This document shows, one piece after another, positions 1 to 14,200 of a DNA stretch of 64,000 bases (position 1 is its first letter; each line of letters begins with the position of its first letter). The notes under the pieces were generated by a model, which did no database searches, had not been told where the DNA came from, and worked only from the letters and a program-made list of their open reading frames with translations. This DNA is from Paramecium pentaurelia. Its lineage: Eukaryota > Ciliophora > Oligohymenophorea > Peniculida > Parameciidae. Location: the NCBI GenBank assembly GCA_905183005.1, contig CAJJDO010000035.1:332338-396337 (forward strand). The letters run 5' to 3'. The position numbers and the translations under genes are program-made.

Positions 1-2
1 TA

Positions 3-1805
3 GTATATTAAGTTAATATTAGATACATTCAAATAAATGTTTAGTATGTAGAATAAAAGAGAGATGCTTCTAAAATAGGATATGAAAGAAATTCAACTAA
101 TTTAATATTGAAAAAGTGTGAAACTACCACAGTTGAAAAATTTAATTTTGATGTAATAACTATCTCAAATTCCTAAAAATCAAATCTTTATTGTGCAGAT
201 GGATAGTATACAATCACAGGATAATATTTTGATGCATTCTTTTCATATTTGAAGATTTAAGTTAAATCATGCAAAAATATAACAAATTAGACTTGTAAAA
301 CTTAAGATGAAATCTAATAATTTATAAAAAGCGGGTAGAATATTTATTAATTATTTTAGAATTAATTTAGATTTATTTGTAAAAGGATCAAGACTTAGAT
401 AATAATTTAATCTTTCATCTCCAATAGAAGCATATCCTACTAATATCTATTGGAAATTAGTGCTTGGAATGTCAAACAATGAAGATATTTTTATTATGCC
501 ATTTTCAATGGATTTAAGTAATATATATATATATCAATTATAAGAAAGTAATTCAATATTTTATGATTTAATGAATATAAAATTGGAAGAAACATTATTT
601 TAAACTACTACTTTTCATAAATAAGAAAGAAGATTAGAACCAATAGAATTTATAGAAGGATCTACATTATGTTCTTTTTATATAAGATCATCACCTGTCA
701 ATTAATATTATTTTATAACTCAATCAGACCTCTTTACTATTTTTAGTTCTTCATTATCTGAAGCTACAGCTCTAGCAGTAGCCATAATGAGTTTTCTGAA
801 GATCTTTTATCATAGTTATAATCAACACAAAACATTTGCAGTTCTTATGAATTCAGTCTTTAAATTTGATTTAGAAAGTGTCAAAAAAAAGAGATAATCT
901 TCTATTTATTAGTCAGAATAATCAGGGACTGTATTTTAATAAAGAACTTCAACTACTCCAATTAAAACAGGATAATTATAACAAGTATATGTATAATTAT
1001 AATATAGATATTAAATTTTGAAATATCCTATTCATTTATTTAATACATAAAGTATTTAATTTACAAGTGGTTCAGATCAATATAACGTTAAAATTTCTTT
1101 AAAACAGAAAAAGAGATCATTATATCTTAAATAGCAAAATCTAAAATTTAATATGATTTAGATCTAACTAATATTCTTAAGAAACTTTATGAAATTGACT
1201 GTTTAAAATTATTCTTTTTTGATGATGATTAATTAGTATTATTTAATACTTTCTGTTCTCCTGTTTTTTAAGATGGAATGGCTAACTAAAAGGATTTATT
1301 CGATATTTTAACAAATTAATAATAATAATAAAAGAAACTATTATCTAATTCATAATTATCTGAAAAAGATAAAAGATTAGATTTAACTTTTGTTGCTAGT
1401 TCAGAGAGTATATATATATTTAAAATACAATTTTTAGTACCAATTAATGTTCGTTTAGCAAAAGTAGCTAGATTTTTTAAAGCTTAACTAGGAGCTTCAA
1501 ATGCAGAAGGATTAGTTAGAACCTTTTAAAGAATCAATGAGAATTTAAATCAAAATTCAGCATTGAATTAAAAATTATTAAGCTTTACCAAATAGAATTC
1601 TAGTCTATTTCGTTTGGTTTAGAGTCAATATGAGAGTATTTAACAAAAGCAACCTTAAAATCAAATTCCAGATGAAATTAATAGTTAAGATAAGTAAAAT
1701 TCAGGTGGAAAAGATTCAGCTTGGAGTATGGAAGTTTAAAGTTATTAATTGGAGAGTGAAAAACGATAAAAAGTAATTGAAATATCAAATTAATAATTGG
1801 ATTGA
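3..1805 (+). CDS. Putative ciliate multi-pass/surface membrane protein, 5' end outside window
   Basis: The frame opens at the window edge, so the N-terminus is missing; 585 codons are visible, ending at a TGA at 1803-1805. Two short introns restore the frame: 335-359 (25 nt) and 985-1007 (23 nt, GTATATG...ATATAG). The N-terminal part has spaced cysteines (SNLYCADGQYTITGQYFDAF, then KSCKN and TCKTQDE) followed by a hydrophobic stretch around ATALAVAIMSFLKIFYH and a Gln/Asn-rich C-terminal tail. It resembles large uncharacterised transmembrane proteins of ciliates, but I cannot name a family with certainty and propose no function. The membrane location is inference from hydrophobicity. Confidence 0.6.
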
Positions 1806-2030
1806 AATAAGTATCAAAATTTAATTATTATTGATTTAATTTTAGTTGTGTTTAAGATTAATTAAAATATTTTCGATTGGTTATCAAGTATAAATTAAAT
1901 AGTTTGTAACTTATAAAATATAAGCATATAAATATATCTAAATGAAGGTATCATTGAATTGTGATTAAGATTCTTTCAATATTTCATTAAACACAATTCT
2001 TGAATTAAATATATATATAGTATATCTAAT

Positions 2031-4531
2031 ATGGAGTTTTAGTTAATCTCAATGATGACTGATGAAATTCCCCTTTTAATTATTTAACGATCAAATATAA
2101 AATTATGTTCTAAACAACCAGCAGCATTAATTCTTAGCAATCTCCAAATAGATTTAAGTTCAAATCCAAAGTGAGGTACCTTATTAGTATAGATTTAGTT
2201 TTTTTAATGACACTATGGTGCCAGCAATGACCACAAAAATTACTTTACAATACAAGGAATTTTTAAGAAATTTGATCTCCTGTATACAAGAGAAGGTCTC
2301 TTTTGTGAATTTTGCTGAGTTTGATTAACTGAAATCATAACAAATAGCAGTTTCGATATAGAGTTGTTATAATCCAAAATTTAAGAGTACAGGTGTAGAT
2401 GAAACAAAGGAAGCATTTTAAGACTTATTGGATGAGATAAAACAAACTATCAATAGAAAGTAAAATTTTAATGTATATTTTATAGGTATCCATTCATAAA
2501 AGTATTTCGATAACAAATAAGTCATCCTGATCACTACTTATAAATTCAATTGTATCAACCTGAAGTGCATTCAGTTGTATTGTATTCTAGGTAATTTTCA
2601 AAAGAGCAAATCACTCCTAAATTGATAGCTGATTTAGTATGGCTCCATCTTAGAAAATTTAATTTAACAGTCAATGTTGATTGTCCAATCAAGAATGTTG
2701 TTCCTGTTTGTGAAGAGGGAATGTAAAAAAACATTTTAGAAGGACTTTAAGTAACTGTCCGTTAGAGAGAAGCTCCAACATTATAATCAGCATAAACTCC
2801 TACAAAATAAATTATTATAAGAACTTCATTTTGTTAATAAGGAAGTACTTAAAAAAGTGCATCTAAATTAGATATTTATAAAAGTACAGAAAATATAAGA
2901 GATATAGAAAAATCAGTAAGAGTTTATTTTTCACCTACTAAATCTTAAGCATGGATGACATAAACTAATATCTCTTAGATTGATCTTTCAGGATAAAAAT
3001 AGAGAGCATAATCCCCTGAGAAAAAATTTACTGTTAAATTGTTCAGTTAAACAATTCCAATTAGTTGTTTTGATGAAGCAAAATTTATTGATTTAGTTTA
3101 ATAAGTCAATGCATATGAAATAGAAATTACTGGAAATTGTATTCAAACAACTAAAACTCAATTAAATATTGATGAACTTATTGATGATAATACAGATATG
3201 GTGTATGTTTCAACAAGAGTAGAAAGAAATGATGTGATTAAATGTATTGTTAAAGCTCCTGAAGATTCTACTGTTAATGTCACTAAAAATATTACTGAAA
3301 CTTTAACTTTTGATATAAATGAATAAGCTTTTATATTTTATGGAAGAGATAAATAAGAATATATAATTGATGTAAGTAAAAAAGATTGTTTTTCTTAAAA
3401 GAGAACAGTATTTTTATAAGGTAATAATGATGTGAAAATTGAATTTGATTTAGTTAGTTGTGTTGAAACTACTTTGTAATTTAGAGCTTATAATATTCTC
3501 TTAAAAAGTGGATAACATAAAGATATTGAAAATTGTAGACTTGAAATATTGTAATCAGATTAAGCAGATCAAGAACCTCTTATTGGTATTACCAATGAAT
3601 AAGGATTATATAGTTGTCCAGGATTAATGTTTAAATAAGTTAGAGTTCATGCATAAAGAAAAGGTTTTTTGTAAGTATCATATGATTTTGATGTGCTTGC
3701 TAATTCTACAGGATAGATTCTCAATATACCTATGATTCCAGATTATTATAGTCTTATTAATCAATATCATATTTTGATATATGTTCCAAATAAAAATAAC
3801 TTTTAAATAGATTTTGCACTTGTTTGTCCAGGTATTTAATTAATTCTATTATTTAAGATGGTACAAAGATAGATTCTAAAAATAGATAACATAATGTGAT
3901 GAAATCAAAATTAGAAATAAATAGAATTAATTAATAAACAATGTTATGGAATTTTTCTGTTCATGTTTAATCATTAGATCCATTTTTACCTGATAATTGT
4001 TTTTAATTCTTCATAAATAATTAAAAACCAAAACGTACTCTACTTTGTTAAGAACCATTATCACCTTAATGCAAGGAAAATGGAGTAAGTAGTGCTGCAA
4101 AAGTATCATGTTTTAAAACAGTAAATTTAAATGAAATGTTCTTAAAAACTAGAGTTATGTAAACAGAAATTAAAACATTTGTGAGATAGGAGAGTGATGT
4201 TATAGCATAAAAGATTAATAATTATTGTGCAGAAGAATCTGTTAGAATATTTGTTACATTTGGACATAAAGTATTGGAAACATTTATGATTTAAAGTAAT
4301 TTGTTAATGCATAATGAAAAATGCTTTGGTGTTATTGATTGTAAATTTTTCATATTAATTATTTAAGTGGATAAGAGGATGTTTATAAGAGATAATGAAG
4401 TGAGTCAACAAAATATTAAAAGAAATCTTTCAAAAATGCCTACATTTAAGAAAGATTTAAAAGGAGGGAATGAAGATAGAACTATGACTACTATTTTATC
4501 CCATATAACAAATCAAAGATTTTAAGAATGA
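2031..4531 (+). CDS. Hypothetical protein, 808 residues
   Basis: The start ATG at 2031 is chosen because a 22-nt intron (2171-2192) joins its short first exon in frame to the main body. Further 26-nt introns lie at 2460-2485 and 3832-3857, giving 809 codons ending at TGA 4529-4531. No domain is recognised. The protein has scattered cysteines, a basic Ser/Thr/Gln-rich segment around residues 230-300, beta-rich text in the middle and a hydrophobic patch near the C-terminus (CKFFILIIQV). The 3' end faces the minus-strand SR-protein gene across a 45-bp AT microsatellite spacer. No function is proposed. Confidence 0.65.
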
Positions 4532-4576
4532 GATATATATATATATATACTATTAATATATTTGAATATTTTTATA
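4532..4576. repeat. AT microsatellite in convergent spacer
   Basis: A run of alternating AT fills most of the 45 bp between two convergent stop codons. It presumably holds the polyadenylation regions of both genes, but no signal can be assigned. Confidence 0.6.
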
Positions 4577-5135
4577 TCAATCACTTGATCGTGAATGAGA
4601 ACTCGAGGAACTCTTTCTCCTTTTTTTCTTCGACTTTTTCTTTTCACTACTGGAGGAAGAGCTAGATGATCGATGCTTTGGATGTTTTTTTTTCTTTTTT
4701 GAATGGCGCCTAATGTCACATTTTCTTATACCTGGAGTCAGAGTAAGAACGTCGATTCAAACGACAATTTCGAGCACTATAATGAATTATATTTATAAAT
4801 ACAAATGCCCCTATTTTCCACATTAATAACATGCACCATCTTTTTTCTTTGCTCTTGCTAACTCGACAATTAGATTTCTTCCATTGAAGTCTTGCATATT
4901 CATTAATCTAACTGCATCTGATGCGTCCTCAGGCTTGGCATAAGCCTGTACCCTAAATGCCAAACGGTCCATGTCTTACGATGAAACAAAATCGCCCTTT
5001 CCAAGAAAATTCTTGAATTTCTCCATGTCTAGCAAATGCATTCTTGATTTCCATTTCAGATTCTTTAGCAGAGTATCCTGTCACATAAATTCGATTGGCC
5101 TCCTCTTTTTTATGCGATCCTGAATCTGATGACAT
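4577..5135 (-). CDS. SR splicing factor with RRM, CCHC zinc knuckle and RS tail (SRSF7/9G8-like)
   Basis: 158 residues after removal of three introns: 4946-4979 (34 nt, unusually long here), 4777-4802 (26 nt) and 4710-4731 (22 nt). Domains in order: a single RRM at about residues 14-85, with RNP2 RIYVTGY and RNP1-like KGRFCFIAYA; a CCHC knuckle CYQCGKQGHFARNC (C-x2-C-x4-H-x4-C); then a basic Ser/Arg/Lys-rich tail ending HSRSSD. RRM plus knuckle plus RS is the architecture of SRSF7/9G8 and plant RSZ proteins, which bind exonic enhancers and shuttle with mRNA in the nucleus. The start at 5135 gives a conventional short acidic leader before the RRM. Its promoter would be shared with the divergent giant gene. 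Confidence 0.85.
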
Positions 5136-5272
5136 ATTTTTTTAAAATTATTTAATTTAATGAATGATGGTTAGATCAAAATACTCAAATAGAAGCATTT
5201 TATAAAAATATACATAAGGTATAATTTAATAAATAGAATTCCTCTAATTCAAAAAGAATATTAAATTAAATG
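5136..5272. promoter_or_regulatory. Divergent promoter region between SR protein and giant E2-E1 gene
   Basis: The 137 bp between the two opposed start codons must hold both promoters if the starts are right. It is AT-rich with no recognisable box. Confidence 0.4.
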
Positions 5273-8200
5273 TCTTCTTTTCTATTGTATTTAAAGCAAA
5301 TGATATCAAGTATTTCTTAGCTGATATTGAATTAGTTATATAAAATGATTTAGATATACGAGTGTATTTTCATTCTTGAACATTAATCTAAATACCTGTT
5401 CAGAATGTATCAGAGGTAATTATTTAATTTAATGTTCTTTTCACATTTAACACCACATACAGTGGCATCACTTTAAGGCACAACTATTTAGTAGCTTAAT
5501 CCAGCAAAAGACTCCAGTGGTTTAGCAATGGCGAATGTATGCTTCAGCGAAGGCGTTCATTATTGGGAAATCGTATGTCCTTTTAATACAGATGGAGTGA
5601 AAGTAAGGCGTAGTCCTAATTGCAGATTGGCATATCCAAATAGTAATCTCCAAGCGAAAATTTTGAGGGACACCTATTTGAATTTAAAACGACAACACAG
5701 AGAGTGGTGGGTGTGCTTCTTAATTTCAACGAGCAATCACTTTAATTCTACTTGAATGGCAATTTGAGCACTAATAAAGGTATACCAAAGGGCAGTCTGG
5801 GTTAAGGTCCTTGGTACCCTTGTGTTAGACTATCGCAATTTGGAAATTCGGTGTATTTGACAATGAAGTATGAAGATCGCAGTTTAGTAGAGCATTTTGA
5901 ATAAGTTTAGCTAGAGACTTAATAAATATAGCATCCGAATCCCTTCTTTTTGATAAATAAGTATCAATAATATTGTATAATAGAAATGAAATTCATTAAT
6001 TGGAAGATCGATTAGTTTCAGTTCGAAATTGTCCTTTGGTGGGATAACAAATTCCTAAGGCTGAATTAGATGTACTCATAAAGATGAAGTTGGTGATGTG
6101 TAATTATTATGGAGACAATGAGATTGTATATTTAATTTTGAATGAAGAAACATCCAAAAAACTTAAAAGAATAAGACAGTATTTAAAACATCATGAGAGA
6201 AAGTTGAAGGAGAAATTTGAGAGCAAACCTTAAGAGAAAGAAAAAGATAAATTATTGCAAGAAATCACATAAATGTTACCAAATAATGAAGAAATTGTTT
6301 AAGAAGAAAAAAAAGATGAATTTTAATTTAAATATTCAATAGAACAATGTAGAATAGCAGAGAGAATAATAATATAATTAATTGAATAATTTGAAGAGGT
6401 GAGAAGTATTGAATCTGCAAAAATGAGATTGTTAACATTTGCAGATCATCCTGCTACTGAAAATCCTTTTTAAGTAGTTGAATATGGAAAATATTTATAA
6501 CCAGGATCAGGAGTTAAATATGCATATTGTGATGATGAAATCAATAAAAATGGAACCAAATATTCAAAATTAATATTAAGAAGTGAAATAACAGTTTAAG
6601 GTTAAAGAATACCATGTAAAAGTGATCGCTATTTCTCTTTAAGAAATCAAGATTAAATAACAATTTATAATGGAGAAGCAGAACTATTTAAAGTTATTGA
6701 TGTAAATTTAAGAGAATTAGGACCTTATTAAAAAAATAAAAAGAAAATAGATATTCAATAAGAAGAAACACCAAGTCACATTTATAAAATATTAGAAAAT
6801 TATATAACTGGGGAAACTGAATAATTACCATTATATGATTAAACATTTCTTGAAAAGTTGATTGGAATGGGTTTTGAAGAATCAGCATGTAAAGAGGCTC
6901 TTATTTAAACTAATAATAATTTTAATAATGCACTTGATATAGTAAGTAGTACAAGTGGAGAATGGTAATGTACAGTTTGTACTTTATTAAATAAAGAAAC
7001 TAGACAAAATTGTGAAGCATGTGATGCTCCTAAACCAGATGAATAGATTGAATAATTTATTATCAAATAACCATAATAAAATTAATAAGATTTGATTGAA
7101 TTAGATGAAAATGAAGAGATTAATTAGGATATTAAAGATAAAATTACTGAAAGTATTATAGATAATGTTACAATAATTCATTGGAATAGTAATAATACTA
7201 CATATCCTATTCTAATAGCAAGTGTTCATAATAAAAATATACTTTCTATTAAATTTATTTCATATTCTTAAAATTATTTGGATTAATTTTTTATTAATGA
7301 TGATGGATATTATTGTGTATTAACAAATTGTTGGAGTAAAAATAAAGATTATTCATTATTATTATAATCAGAAACAAGTAGATAAATTGTAGAAACTTTG
7401 GCTCCTTTATATAGTAAACATTGTAAGAAATTAGAGATGATTAAAGCTGATCATAAGGCAATTTAAATAGAATATGACATTAAAGCTATTGATAATGCTA
7501 TATGGAATAATCGACTCTATATTTTTTTGATTGCTGAATAAGCATTAAGTATTTATGAAATCACTTAAAATTCTAAAATTGTATTTTAGAAATAAATCTT
7601 CATTGGATTTAATTATAATCTACTCATTTCCAAAACTAAATGTCTAATTTATAGTCTTTCAAAAAGTTTTATTATTGATACTCAATTGAATATCACAGAA
7701 ATTTTAGAACCAATTTCTAATGCTTATATTAAAGATAATATTATCTGTTATGAAACCAATTATCAAATTAAATAAATTGAAGATAATTCTGAAATCTTGG
7801 AAAATAATATCATATAAAGTGAAGAAGTCTAGATATTTTAAACAGTTATTGATGATATTCATACATAGAAATTCTATATTGAAGATAATTTCACTCATAT
7901 CCACATTAAAGCTGTTTTTGAAGGACCTATTGAAGAACCTAAATAAATTCTATTAATGAATAGTCCTTTAACTGTTAGTGATCCATAAAAATTACCTTTA
8001 ACTGTCCATTCATTCAAAGGAGCTTCCTTTAATGATTAAACATTTGTTACTTAAATGCTCTTTAATACTAATAAACCCTTCTCTAGTAATTATCCAAAAA
8101 CATAATTTATATTTAGAAATTAATTTGATGAAGCTATGCTTGTAGATCATGTTATTATTTAAAGTGAAATCACAAATGTTTTTAGAGGATTCCCTATTGG

Positions 8201-11200
8201 AGCTGGTTTGATATTTGTTTCAAAAGAAGAATATGAATTTAATGATACTTCAGAATTTGATAATTTTGATAAATAATAATATGAAAAATGGAAATCAACT
8301 CATTAGAGTCTACATGCAAATGAACCAGTAGGATATTTTGAATTTGAAGCAGATTCTAAAGAAGTATTATGTTAATTAGAGGTTATACGACCATGCAAAT
8401 ATATTATGCTTAAACCAACTAATTTTAGAAAAACACCCCATGATCATACAGCACATTTTTAAACAAACTCTATTGAAATTAAAGGCTTTGCAGCTTTCGG
8501 AAAATAAATTCCAAAAACCTAAAGTGAATTTTCAAGTTTTGGGGCAATCTCTGACTGTCAATTATTAGACTAATTAAGAAAAAGAATTGATCTACCTGAT
8601 AAATTAACTGTTTAATGTAAATATTTAGGTATTAATGGATATCCAAGTAATGGTATTATAGAATTTGATACTGTTTATTCAGGAGAATTTACTATTAAAC
8701 CTCATGATGATTCATAATATAAATTATTAAAAGTAACTGTGACTGGTAAAAAATACAATAATTTATAAATCAATCAATTAGATAATCTAATAGAATAAGT
8801 ATATCAAAAGAAACCAGGTGCTTTGACTGTTCTTAATTTATTTATGAAGAAAGAATCCAAAAAAGTATTAGAAGTTATTAATTTATCTAAATTCATTCTT
8901 GGAAATGTTTTATCATAAGAAGTTAATGAATAAGTTACAGAATTCTTTAGATAACTTTAATAACATGATGAATTTCATAATATTTTACTATAAGTGGCAT
9001 AATAGATATTTAACAAGATTGAAAAAGTAGTTCTAACAGAAAGTGGATTAGAATACTTTTTAGGATTAATAACCTATACAGCAAAATTTAAAACATAAGA
9101 AATTACAGATATAGCTATGAAATCTTTATTGTTTTCTTTATAAAAATTGAAATCAATTTAACATAAAGATATGTTTATATTTTCAACTAAATATGGAGGA
9201 CCTCAAGGATAAGTTCAAATTGAAGAAGTTGATGAAACTTTAGTTGAATAAAATGGTAATTAAAAAACTTTGATATGTTAAAAAGATCCTTTGTCTTAGA
9301 TTCTAATTATGCAATTATCAAATAAGTAATAAATTAGAAGATTTGAAGTAAATCTTTTAGGAGAATTTGAAATTGAGAAATTATCTTTAAGATTTTAATA
9401 GATATCTAATTCAGTTAAATTCAGAGTATAAGTTTGGGTAGATAATTTAGTATTAGATTAAGTTTATGATGAATGGACTTTTGTATAATTTACAGATTAT
9501 GTTCATAAATGTGCTAATTATCATAATTATAATTGTTTACATATTGGACTCAATGGAGTTAGAGCTCGTAAATTATTAGTACAATTGACTTTGGGAAGTG
9601 ATAATTATTATTCAAAATAAGCAGCTTAATTATAGATACCATAGAATTACTTAGCAGTTATTCCAGAATTCTATGGTTCTCTTTTGAATGCTGAATTGAG
9701 TCCATTAGAAATTACAGAAGATTTTAGATATAAGACTACATTATCTTTAGGAGAATCTCTTTACTATGTTTATTAATCAGATCAATCTATACTCATGGAT
9801 TCATATAATGTATATAAAAAGACTGATTTGACTGATCATTACATAGTGATGTCAAATAAATCATTAAGGAGAAATGCTGATTATTTGGAATAAGCAATTT
9901 ACAAATTATAATAAGAAAAATAATTAAAAGAAAAGTGTAAAATATAGACAAATCATCTTTAAAGTCTTATAGAATAAACTTAATTAGAATTTTTGAAGGT
10001 TTCTCCTCCAAGAAACTATGAAAATAATTCAAATTTCTTGACAGTATTCTCATCACTTTTATTAAGAATGCTTATTGCTATCTCTGGTAAAATACCTAAT
10101 GCATTAGAATTCATTCAATTAATTATATCATTAGGAGATATGAAAGGTATAACTGATCTTGCTTTATCTTTTATTCAAAAGAAAATTAAAATGTAAATAC
10201 CTTAATAAGAATGGAATAAATTGATTATTGAACAATTTACAAATCAAAATACACTAAAGAAAAAGTTATTAAATTAATTACCAATCCCAATATTGGAATC
10301 ATTAAATAAATTAATTGAATTAAATGATGATATTCTTTATGATGCATTAGTAACTCAAATTTAGAGACTTCCATAATAAAAATAAACTGAAGATGGAAAT
10401 CCAGAGAATGAAAAAATTCTAACATTGATTTTAGAATTTCTTATTAATGATAATAAATTTAGATTAAATTTACTATAAAGTGTTTTACCAAAATGTACTG
10501 CTCTTCAAATTAAGAATTCATTAAATCAATAAATACTTACAGAATTATTTTCAAAGGGAATTTTATAACCAGAGAAATTAAAAACTTTATTGGATATGCT
10601 TCTATAACCAAGACAATTAGAAAGTAGATATACAGATTGGGCAGCTACTTTATTATTGAGTGATCAAATAAATAATACTTTGTAAATTGAAAAGGATAGT
10701 TTGATCTATATATCAAAATACATAATATACTTCTGTTAAATATACATAAAAGATAATGTTGAAAAATTAACAATTGATAATTTGTTATTGTTATTTGATT
10801 TTCTAACAAGAAGTGTAAAGAAGATAAATAAATTGAAAATTAGAGGAAATAATAAATAATTAACTGATTTTGAAGACTTTTTGTAAAGATAACATATTTA
10901 AATTTGTTATCCAGATACAATAAATAGATTGATTCATTTATTAGAGAAATCAGAAAATTATCTAATTTGGAGTAAAGTATTAAAAGTGATATTAATGATA
11001 ACACCATAATTATAGAATGAATTATAAATTTATCATAGAGTTATTTAATCATATTTAGGATGTAAATAGAAACTATTAATGAATGAATTATTATAATTCA
11101 CACTTAATTTAGCATAATAATAAGTACAATAAAATCAAACATGTTCATAAATAATTGATGCTTTATTACCACATCTAGGATTAAATGAAATTAACCACAT

Positions 11201-14200
11201 TTTCATAGTATTCTCTTAAGGTGTATAACACATCTATTTAAATAATGTTAATATTTTACTCAAATACATAGGCATGTATTTACCTTATTTAGGAGGTAAA
11301 GATGGAATCATTAATGCTGACAGTTAAATAATTCAATAATTGGAATTATGTTAATCAATGATCAACTTATTATTATAAAGTGAATAAACATTAGCATAAT
11401 TAAATGAGAATCCAGATTTAAATCATTTATTTGAATGGTATAGTTTGAATTCTTATTAAGGAAAATATATACATTCATATGCTGGTTAATTACTTTAGGG
11501 GATGAGTGAATCTATAGATTAACTATTTGAATTATTACCATGCAAATAATATATTTTAAAATAATTATTCCAATAGCAATATTATATTGATAATGTTATA
11601 GTGAATTAATATGAAAATAATTAGATCACTTCATATACAGCATACACATATACAAATTAAATTTTGGAAGTGATTCAATAATAATTTGATAAATATTTAA
11701 TTTCAGATGATGTTGCATAATAATTCTAATCTGATATATATCATTACTTAATAAATAAAATAATTAAAGAGAAATAAATTACATAAGTTTAATTTTAAGA
11801 AGAAGAATTTGGTAGTAAAATGAAAGTTTTCAATTTACCAGGTTAAAATATATCAAATTAAGATTGGCCATTGCATAAGAAAGGTGCTAAAAGTAGATTA
11901 GCTCTTATTACTCTTCCATAGGGAATGAGAAGTGAATATTAAATGATATTTTAATTGGATAATGAAATTGAAATAAAAAATATTAGATTAGGTATTTAAA
12001 CTTTTACAGCTGATTTTGCTGATAAACAATTAGGTACTCCAAGTAGTATCTTATTAGAAGTAGGAAAATCATTAGAAGAACTATATCCAATTGCTGAAAT
12101 GTAATTAATTAATGATGAACATTATTCACAATATTAAGTCAAAGTTTTTTGTTATAATTCTTAACTTATGAATAAATAACAATTACCATCTGGATAATCT
12201 GTAAAATTCATAAGTTTTAGAATGAGATAATAATATGTAGAATAATTGGACATGTCTAAAACTATGAAAAAGCTTTGTTTGGGTATCAGTTTTATATCTG
12301 TTATTGGTTATGTTGCAAATAGATAAAAGGTTGATTTTATTTATACATTGTAAGAAAAGGCTGCAATAGAAATTCTATCCAAATTCTGTAAACCTAATTA
12401 TTAGAAAACATTACAATAATTAGCTAATGATTCAATAGTATTGGAATAACTCTAAAATAATATTGATAAATTTATGAATGCTCTTAATTCTTATTCATTT
12501 TAATTAAGTCCCTTAATATTAGCAATTGCTAAATATAATCATTAAGTTGGAGATTGGTTGGTACTCAAATTGATGGAACATCCTGAATAATCTCATAGTA
12601 AATTACTCAGTTAAATTATATTGGAAGGAGAACATGTTCATGAAAGATTCCTAAAATTACATAATCATTTATTTGAAAAATTGTTGGCTTTACAAATTAA
12701 TAATCATTAATAATAAGATTTATTATGGTATGAAAAATTAGCTCAAAATTTTATTGAATCTTATTGCAATGTTCTATTATTATAAAAAAGCAAATTGAAA
12801 TAAAGAGAATTAACTTTAAATATTAGTAAAAATGATATAATACATTTAATTGAATTGTTTTAATTGATGCATAATAAACATGCTCGACATTTACTTATCA
12901 AATTAATAGTCACAATTACTTATCTCCCTCATCCATATTAATAAATTGAAGAAGTAGAATAAATTCTATAATTTACTTTAGATAAGAGTAGAACTTAACC
13001 ATATTTTTTAGAAGTGCTTGGACCCTTAGCTTTGGGAAATAGATTTAGTATTGAATGGATTGTAAATCAGTTGGATTCAATATTTGGTAAATTTGAATTG
13101 AACTATGTTATTTAATTCTTATATACTCTTTCAACAAATAAAAAGATTGCTGATCATCTACTCAAATATCTTCTCCCTCTTTATAATTCATTAATAGAAG
13201 AACCAATAAGCAAAACTATATTAAAATAATTAGATGATAAAACTATAGAATTAGTAGCTAAATTCATAAGCTATATGGTATAAAAATATCATGCAAAATT
13301 CATTATTGAAGCATTGATTCGAGATATTAGTAGATTAGAAGGAAATAAAGATATGAAGTTTGTTAGATCTTTATTAGTTCCTATATTGAATAGTGAAGAT
13401 TATGTATTTTTGAAGATTCAATTTGAAGATTAAGGTAAATATATTTTAGACCCAAAGTTGATTGTTTCAAAATAGATTGATAATACCTTATAATAAGATG
13501 AATTAGTTTTTGAATCTTAATTATTAACAACTAAATAAAGAGATTAATTATTTACTAATATAAGTGAAACCTATTGGAATAAAATTGCTTATTAGAAAAA
13601 TGATGGAGATTCTGATATATTGCCACATTTAGAAGATAAATTCTTTAATTCTACTCCTTAAATGATGGTTATTAATTATAGAATCAATAATATAGACAAA
13701 ACTATTATACTATATCATAATGTAAAATGTACAAAAACAGACAAATTAGATTTAACATACAGTTGGAATCAAGGAAAGATGAAATTATTCTATTTCAATG
13801 AAAATAATTTAATTGTTAATGAAGAGATTGACATTAATGCTTTTATTGAAATATATGATGAATAAGGTACTTTAACTTTCTAAAATAATGATAATGTATT
13901 CTTAGAAATTGAATATGTACCAGGAGAACCATCTAGAATCAATTTAACATCTTTGAATCTAAAAGACTAAGGAACCTTAGATAATTTAAAGATTGAATAT
14001 TATGTTTCAGGAATCAGACCTTAAAAATAAAAGAAAACATTACCATAAATTAATATTCCATAAGAAACTATTAGTTTACTCTTCTAAAATTATGAGACTA
14101 ATTAGTCATTGTAATATTATAGTGCTGTTCCAATTTATTAATTGCCAAGTTAATTAAAATTATGTGAATTGAAATAATTAATAGTTTTCAATAAATATGG

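Noticed and set aside
1..200. Telomere or chromosome end at the window edges
   Set aside because: No C4A2/C3A3-type repeat at either end; both edges lie inside genes.
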